In this document: piece by piece, positions 59,448-64,000 of the stretch | Position numbering within the stretch: position 1 is the first letter of the stretch | Layout of the letters: each line of letters begins with the position of its first letter | Assembly: GCA_039602395.1 (NCBI GenBank) | Contig: JBCNJP010000017.1 | Location: 93,038,713 to 93,102,712 of the forward strand | Length of the DNA: 64,000 nucleotides | From: Deinandra increscens subsp. villosa | Taxonomy: Eukaryota > Streptophyta > Magnoliopsida > Asterales > Asteraceae | Direction: 5' to 3' | Notes under the pieces: model-generated | Told to the model about the DNA's origin: nothing | What the model saw: the letters and a program-made list of their open reading frames with translations, nothing else | Database searches by the model: none | Made by a program: the position numbers and the translations under genes

Positions 59448-62319
59448 ATGGAGGGCCAGAATCCCAATCCCAACCCACCACCAAACCAAAACCAAAACCA
59501 AGACCAAAACCCAAATCACAACCAAAACCCGAACCCAAATGAGAACCTCAATCAAAATCTCAACCAACCACAGAACCAAGGCCAAAATGAACCAGTGGAC
59601 CCTGCCATGCCACAAAATATCCCTCCGGGTCATATTCCACCATTTCGGGTGCACGGGCACAATTCTTTACCATCCCTTTCCCCTAAATCTTCATTCCATG
59701 AAGAGGAAGGTTACCACTACCATGCTAGACAGCCAAGTCCACCTCGCCAACAACAACCACCTTTATTCCGCCGAGCCCCACCACAACAACCTCCACCACC
59801 ACAAAACCCACCCCGCTTCCGACAAAATCCCGTGTACGAAGGCCAAGATTGGCAAGGACAAGAGGGTCCGTGGGGGCAAGACTGGTATGACCCAAATGAA
59901 GATGACGACGGTAGAGAGGAACCACCGGTTGATATTCCAAGGAACAGAGCACGAGCTCCACAGGCAAATGTTGCCCCACAAGGAAGAAGAGCTTCCCCCA
60001 AGAGGAGTTCCACAATTCAACCATGGGGGAGCTCGTCTTCAAATGGAAGGAGGAGTCCCACGATTGGTAGAAAACCCACCGGTTCAGGGAGTGGCTAGCC
60101 ATTTCAAGCCAATAGTTGTCCCAAGTGCATCACCAGTCGTCACACCAATCGGGGACAATAGAAGAGCATTTGAAGTCCGTCCGCAATATTTGAGCCATTT
60201 GCCGGAGTTTTATGGGAAAAGATCCGAAGAGCCATATCATCATATTCATAGCTTTGAGTCCGCTTGCATACCGATTGGAGCCACGGGGTTCACACAGAAC
60301 GATGTCAAGCTCATGCTTTTCTCATACACCCTCAAAGACCGAGCACGAAGATGGTTCGAGAGTCTCACACCCAATAGCATCTATACTTGGGTGCAATTGC
60401 AAGAAGCTTTCCTTGAAGAATACTATCCGATGAGCAAAACCAGTGAGGTCAAGGAAGAGATCCGATCCTTCCAACAACATAGCGGAGAACCATTTCACGA
60501 GGCCTTCACTCGGTTCAAGGAAATGTTGCGTAAGTGCCCACATCATCGAATTGACACTTGGGATCTCATCAAAGCATTCTATGATGGTCTCCTACCTGAG
60601 GATATTCGAGATTTGAACTCCATCAGCAATGGCACCTTCTTGACCAACACGGAAGAGGTAGATTGGGGGCACATGGAAAGACTTAGTGCCACCTCCAAGC
60701 GACTAGCTCAAAATGGAAGACGATCGAGATCCACCTCGGTCAAATCGGTCGACTATGAGGCGGAGGAAAGGATAGAGAAGCTACGTCAACAGAACCTCCT
60801 TTTGGAGAAGCAGGTAGCGAGCATGAAATTGGGGGGAGTGCCCGACGAGGCGAAGGTAAGTGCACAAATTCCGGTGTGCACTATTTGTGGCGAGTTGGGA
60901 CATGCAGCTGGTTCTTGTTCGAGTGGAATGCAGCAGAGTGAGGATGTCAACTATGTGCAAGGGGCCATGAACTCCAACACCTACCATCCTAACCTTCGCA
61001 ATCATCCAAATTTCAGGTATGGTGATGCTAACAACCAGTTAAATCCTAACTTTCAAAGTTCTAATGTGCAGGGTGGAGCTCAGACGCAGTATCAAAGCCG
61101 GCCATCAGGGTACAACCAAGGGGGCTACCAATGGAACACCTACACTCAAGGTGGAAATCCGCCCCAAAGGAGCTACCAACAAGCTCAACCGGCATCAGAT
61201 GATGGGATGCAAGCTCAGTTTGCCGCCATGATGGCGAAAATGGATTCAATTGCGGATAAAGTTAATGGGTTTGAACGGAGGTTCGAGGTCAATGAGAAAA
61301 CCATGGCAGCTGTTCAGAAACAGTTGGGGCAGTTGGCTGCTGAGAATTCAAGACGAGAGCCAGGTAAGTTGCCTAGTGATACTAACGTTAATCCAGCTCA
61401 CCAAGCTTCTACTTCAGGTGTCAAGAATGTCCGAGGAGTTCCTATTAGCGTAATCAACATATTGGTAGACAGTGACGAAAGTGAGGAGGAGGAAGAATTC
61501 GAAGATTTGAAGACACCATTGATCCCGGTTAAGATTGGAGAGTTCTCAACCAACAAGGCTTTGTTGGATTTTGGTGCATCGGTGAGTGTTCTTCCAAGTA
61601 GCATATGTGAGCAATTTCAGTTGGGTGACGTGCAAGAGGTCAAGACAAAGGTGGTATTTGCGGATGGATCATCAAAGAAACCACGAGGTATGTTGAGGGG
61701 TGTAGTAGTTCAAGTCGGTGAATTTTACTATCCCGAGGACTTCTTGGTAATTGATTATGAGGATACGGGACATCAACCAAGGATCATACTTGGGAGACCA
61801 TTCTTGTCCACCGCAAACACACAAATTGATTGCAGAGCGAACACATGTACAATGCAGTTTGGTAGCCGGGTATTATCTTTAAACTTATTTAATCATGTTT
61901 TTAAATATTCGGTTATTAATACTATTCCAAAATTGTTTGCTACTGACAAGTGTCCTCCTAGTAAAATAGAGGAGGATACAATGGAAGGTGATATTGTGGT
62001 TGACAGGTTTGCAGGATTAGAGATAGATGATCCCAAGTGTGGGGATACGGGAGACCCGGTTGGTATGGTGGCATCTCTCGGTCATGAGGAGGTCGAAAGT
62101 AGTTGTAAGAAGAATACGAAGGGCCCGAAGGCTACGAAGAGATTCAAGGGTAATTCCAAGCATGATCGAGGTGATGATAATGGTCGAGGAGCTGGGAAGA
62201 TGAAGGAGGAAGGTCACTTTGAGGAATGGGGATGGAGCAATGATGATAACGGGGAATGCACTCATCGTTCCCCTACTAAGTCAAAGTTGGGTGACAAGTA
62301 CATATTTGAGCCTCCGTGA
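59448..62319 (+). CDS. Athila gag-protease polyprotein (frameshift in N-terminal part)
   Basis: Makes the capsid/nucleocapsid protein and aspartic protease of the retroelement. The gag core (about 60150-60720) has YHHIHSFESACIPIG, LKDRARRWFESL and the EEYYPMSKTSEVKEEIRSF block. A CCHC zinc knuckle CTICGELGHAAGSC is at 60877-60918. A long Gln/Asn/Gly-rich linker follows. The protease has LLDFGASVSVLPSSI with the catalytic Asp at 61567, and IILGRPFLSTA. The likely start is ATG 59448, opening an Asn/Pro/Gln-rich stretch in one frame. The gag core lies in the next frame, which is open from 59398 but reads as Lys/Thr/His-rich nonsense until about 59960. One extra base near 59950-59990 would explain this. 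The stop at 62319 comes before any RT. Confidence 0.82.
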
Positions 62320-63552
62320 AAGGGAAGTACGGTCTGGCTGAAGACCTTAAAAACTTAGCGCTAACTGGGAGGCAACCCAGCGGTTTGTTTCATTTTGATT
62401 TCTTTGTGTTTTCGTAGTTTTGTTAGATTTTACGTTTTTTGTGTTTTTCAGGAAATCGGGAAGCTAGGGAGTGATTATGTGCCATATACTGTGTTCCAGG
62501 TAAGTTTTAATAGGATTTTTGCAGTACACATGCTCGGTGGTGCAAAAGTGGTGTTGTTCCCAGAGATAGAAAAATTTTCAGGCTCCAAAATTTATAAACT
62601 TTCTGCCAAAATAGGGAACGGGCGGTACGCCCAAGACAATCCTAGTCTGGGCGGTACGCCCCAAAATTTTCTAAGAATTTTCCAGATTTTAAATCCGGGC
62701 GGTACGCCCTATTTGCATTTACTTTGGGCGGTACGCCCGGAATTTGAACGAAGAAAAAATATAAAACAGTCGGCGGGTCGGTTCTCACCTAAACCCACCG
62801 CCGACGATCTCTCTCTCTCTCACGACCGGAAACCACCACCGCCAAGCCAAAACACCACCACCGCAGGCCCGAATTCGCACCACCGAGCATCGCAAATCCA
62901 GTCCGAGCTTCTACAGGTTCCGTTCTCAATTTTTTTTTGTAATTTTTAGTGTTTAGTTGGTTTTCCTTTTAGGTTAGTTTTTTCTTAGTGTTCGAGTGAA
63001 TTAACCGGTATTGAACCGATAAATGTGAGCTATTGAGGTTGTCGGAGTGTGGATGGATAGTCGAGCGTTCGGTTTTAACCGATTTCAATTTTTCTGCGCA
63101 TCGGTTTGGGGGGCGTACCGCTTAGGGCTCCTACATTGGAGGCGGTACGCCCTAAATTAATTTTAGGGTTCCTGCGCCTAATTGGGCGGCGTACCGCCCA
63201 GATCTTCCACATTGGGGGCGGTACGCCCAAAATTGAAATTAGGGTTTCTGCAATTAAATTGGGCGGCGTACCGCCGTGATTGTAACATTTTTGGGCGGTA
63301 CGCCCTGGGATGATTTTCACAGAATTTTTAAATATTTCCCAAAAACCCAATTTTTGTCGTTTTTGATTTTTAGTTTTAAATTTTGTTTTCTTTTTCGTTT
63401 AATTTTGTTTTTCTTTATAAAAATTTTGAAAAAACCAAAAAAAATTAAAAAATCGAAAAATACAAAAATAGTTTGTGAATGTGGAAATCAATTGCAGGAA
63501 GGCCCGGTTTTATATGATTATTGTTATCTTGTGCTAACTTGTTGATTTCAGG
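62320..63552 (+). other. Non-coding spacer between gag-protease and the ORF-1-like gene
   Basis: Contains 'gcgctaactgggaggcaacc', a block common in Athila/Tat elements, then a CT-rich tract (62808-62822) and ten GGGCGGTACGCCC-type palindromes in two clusters (62617-62742 and 63107-63310). The 184-codon frame at 62395 shows no domain. Confidence 0.6.
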
Positions 63553-64000
63553 ATGTCGGACCGGCAAGGGTCTAGTTCTGGGACCCGTGGTCCCAAGAGG
63601 AGGCGACGTGGAGATCCGGATGCCGCTGTTCCGGTTCCCCCATTCAGACGGAGGATCATAGGGTATTGGGGACCGGAGATTCTACCGGAGGCGGATATGC
63701 CAGCACCGCCGGTCGCGAGGAGGAACCATCAGCACCACTCGCTGCTGAGGTTCGAGCACGGGTCGCACGAGGAGAGGCAGATGAGGAGGTTCGTCGTGAT
63801 GCCCCTGTTACATCACCGTACGATCGATTGGGGGCTGATTGCACAGTTAGGACAGCTTGAGAGGATCAGGGGTTTAGTGACTGAGAGATGGAGGAGGGCA
63901 TTGACCCCGGGCGACCATCAGTACTTGGAGCTTACTGTTGAGTTCTTATCTACTTTCCAGGTGGGTCCTGGGAAGTTTGGCGACGGGAACGCCCTGACAT
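63553..64000 (+). CDS. ATHILA ORF-1-like protein, 5' part
   Basis: Open from ATG 63553 to the window end (149 codons, no stop). A basic N-terminus (GPKRRRRGD) is followed by RRIIGYWGPEILPE, RRFVVMPLLHHRTIDWGL and HQYLELTVEFLSTF. The last resembles the YLELTLEFLSTF-type block of the 'Arabidopsis retrotransposon ORF-1' (ATHILA) family found in the 3' part of Athila elements. Function is unknown and it has been compared to an extra or env-like gene. A splice-acceptor-like TTGATTTCAG directly precedes the ATG, consistent with expression from a spliced RNA. Confidence 0.7.
   Translation, partial: MSDRQGSSSGTRGPKRRRRGDPDAAVPVPPFRRRIIGYWGPEILPEADMPAPPVARRNHQHHSLLRFEHGSHEERQMRRFVVMPLLHHRTIDWGLIAQLGQLERIRGLVTERWRRALTPGDHQYLELTVEFLSTFQVGPGKFGDGNALT

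Larger units (their letters stand above)
58090..63310. repeat. Dispersed palindrome GGGCGGTACGCCC, about 16 copies
   Basis: Copies start near 58091, 58118, 58170, 58199 (LTR), 59154, 59181 (leader), 62619, 62647, 62695, 62723, 63110, 63138, 63183, 63214, 63261 and 63290 (spacer). The core is GGGCG-GTA-CGCCC. Some copies are written as GGCGTACCGCC. Several have flanks that extend the palindrome (TAGGG...CCCTA, TGGGG...CCCCA). None lies in the gag-protease ORF. Confidence 0.9.
57863..64000 (+). mobile_element. Athila-type Ty3 retrotransposon, 5' part
   Basis: Inserted into the Copia RT region. It comprises the 5' LTR (57863-58959), tRNA-Asp-type primer site (58963-58980), gag-protease ORF (59448-62319), a non-coding spacer with the conserved block 'gggaggcaaccc' (62369-62380), and an ATHILA ORF-1-like gene from 63553 to the window end. 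No RT, RNase H or integrase lies between gag-protease and the ORF-1-like gene, so in the visible order the element looks pol-deleted. The 3' LTR is outside the window. Confidence 0.85.

Noticed and set aside
59398..59960. N-terminal ~190 codons of the long plus-strand frame as genuine gag
   Set aside because: Lys/Thr/His-rich nonsense composition. The neighbouring frame from 59448 gives the Asn/Pro/Gln-rich stretch expected, so the real N-terminus lies in that frame.
59220..60102. Long minus-strand frames opposite gag
   Set aside because: Antisense shadows of the biased-composition gag N-terminus.
63666..63860. 64-codon plus-strand frame and its antisense
   Set aside because: Out of frame with the ORF-1-like gene from 63553, which stays open to the window end.

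Overview
The window is eukaryotic nuclear DNA from a flowering plant. It is AT-rich, has spliced genes with GT-AG introns, and most of it is transposable elements. The repeat families recall the daisy family (Asteraceae), but that placement is an inference from repeat style and is not proven. No bacterial, organellar, rRNA or CRISPR features were found.

Layout. 1-4.1 kb: a decayed LINE reverse-transcriptase fragment, then a three-exon clathrin light chain gene on the minus strand. 4.1-7.4 kb: repeats, including a miniature LTR element (TRIM) with a perfect 5-bp target-site duplication (TSD) and a related solo LTR. 7.4-11.5 kb: an eight-exon nucellin-like aspartic protease gene on the minus strand, reconstructed splice by splice, with MITEs in its introns. 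11.5-31.4 kb: intergenic DNA with foldback MITEs, a 500-N assembly gap, a 1.18-kb solo LTR (TSD gtaat), a 7.3-kb interval bounded by LTR-type ends (TSD aaata) with a Helitron-like insertion inside it, and a 713-bp nearly perfect palindrome. 31.4-34.2 kb: a frameshifted LINE on the minus strand with a poly(A) tail. 35.3-46.2 kb: a nested complex. A non-autonomous LTR element with no gag/pol (TSD aaatt) carries an almost intact 3.9-kb hAT transposon (8-bp TSD). Its 3' PPT/LTR junction is triplicated in 548-bp units, and an Athila-like fragment interrupts its 3' LTR. 46.5-54.9 kb: a possible hAT transposase tail, a 2.4-kb region built on a reiterated imperfect palindrome, Helitron-type ends, and a tRNA-Gln(UUG) gene with Pol III terminator. 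55.3-57.9 kb: a decayed Copia element lacking gag and cut by the next element. 57.9-64 kb: the 5' LTR, tRNA-Asp-type primer site, gag-protease ORF and start of an ATHILA ORF-1-like gene of an Athila-type Ty3 element that runs off the window.

Only the clathrin light chain gene, the protease gene and the tRNA look like ordinary host genes. The most unusual signal is that three unrelated repeat families carry arrays of a short reiterated word in non-coding parts: GGGCGGTACGCCC (about 16 copies) in the Athila-like element, a ~30-nt imperfect palindrome centred on CGACCTGTATAGGTCG at 47.7-50.0 kb, and TTGGCGAYCT (12 copies) in the leader of the gag-less LTR element.
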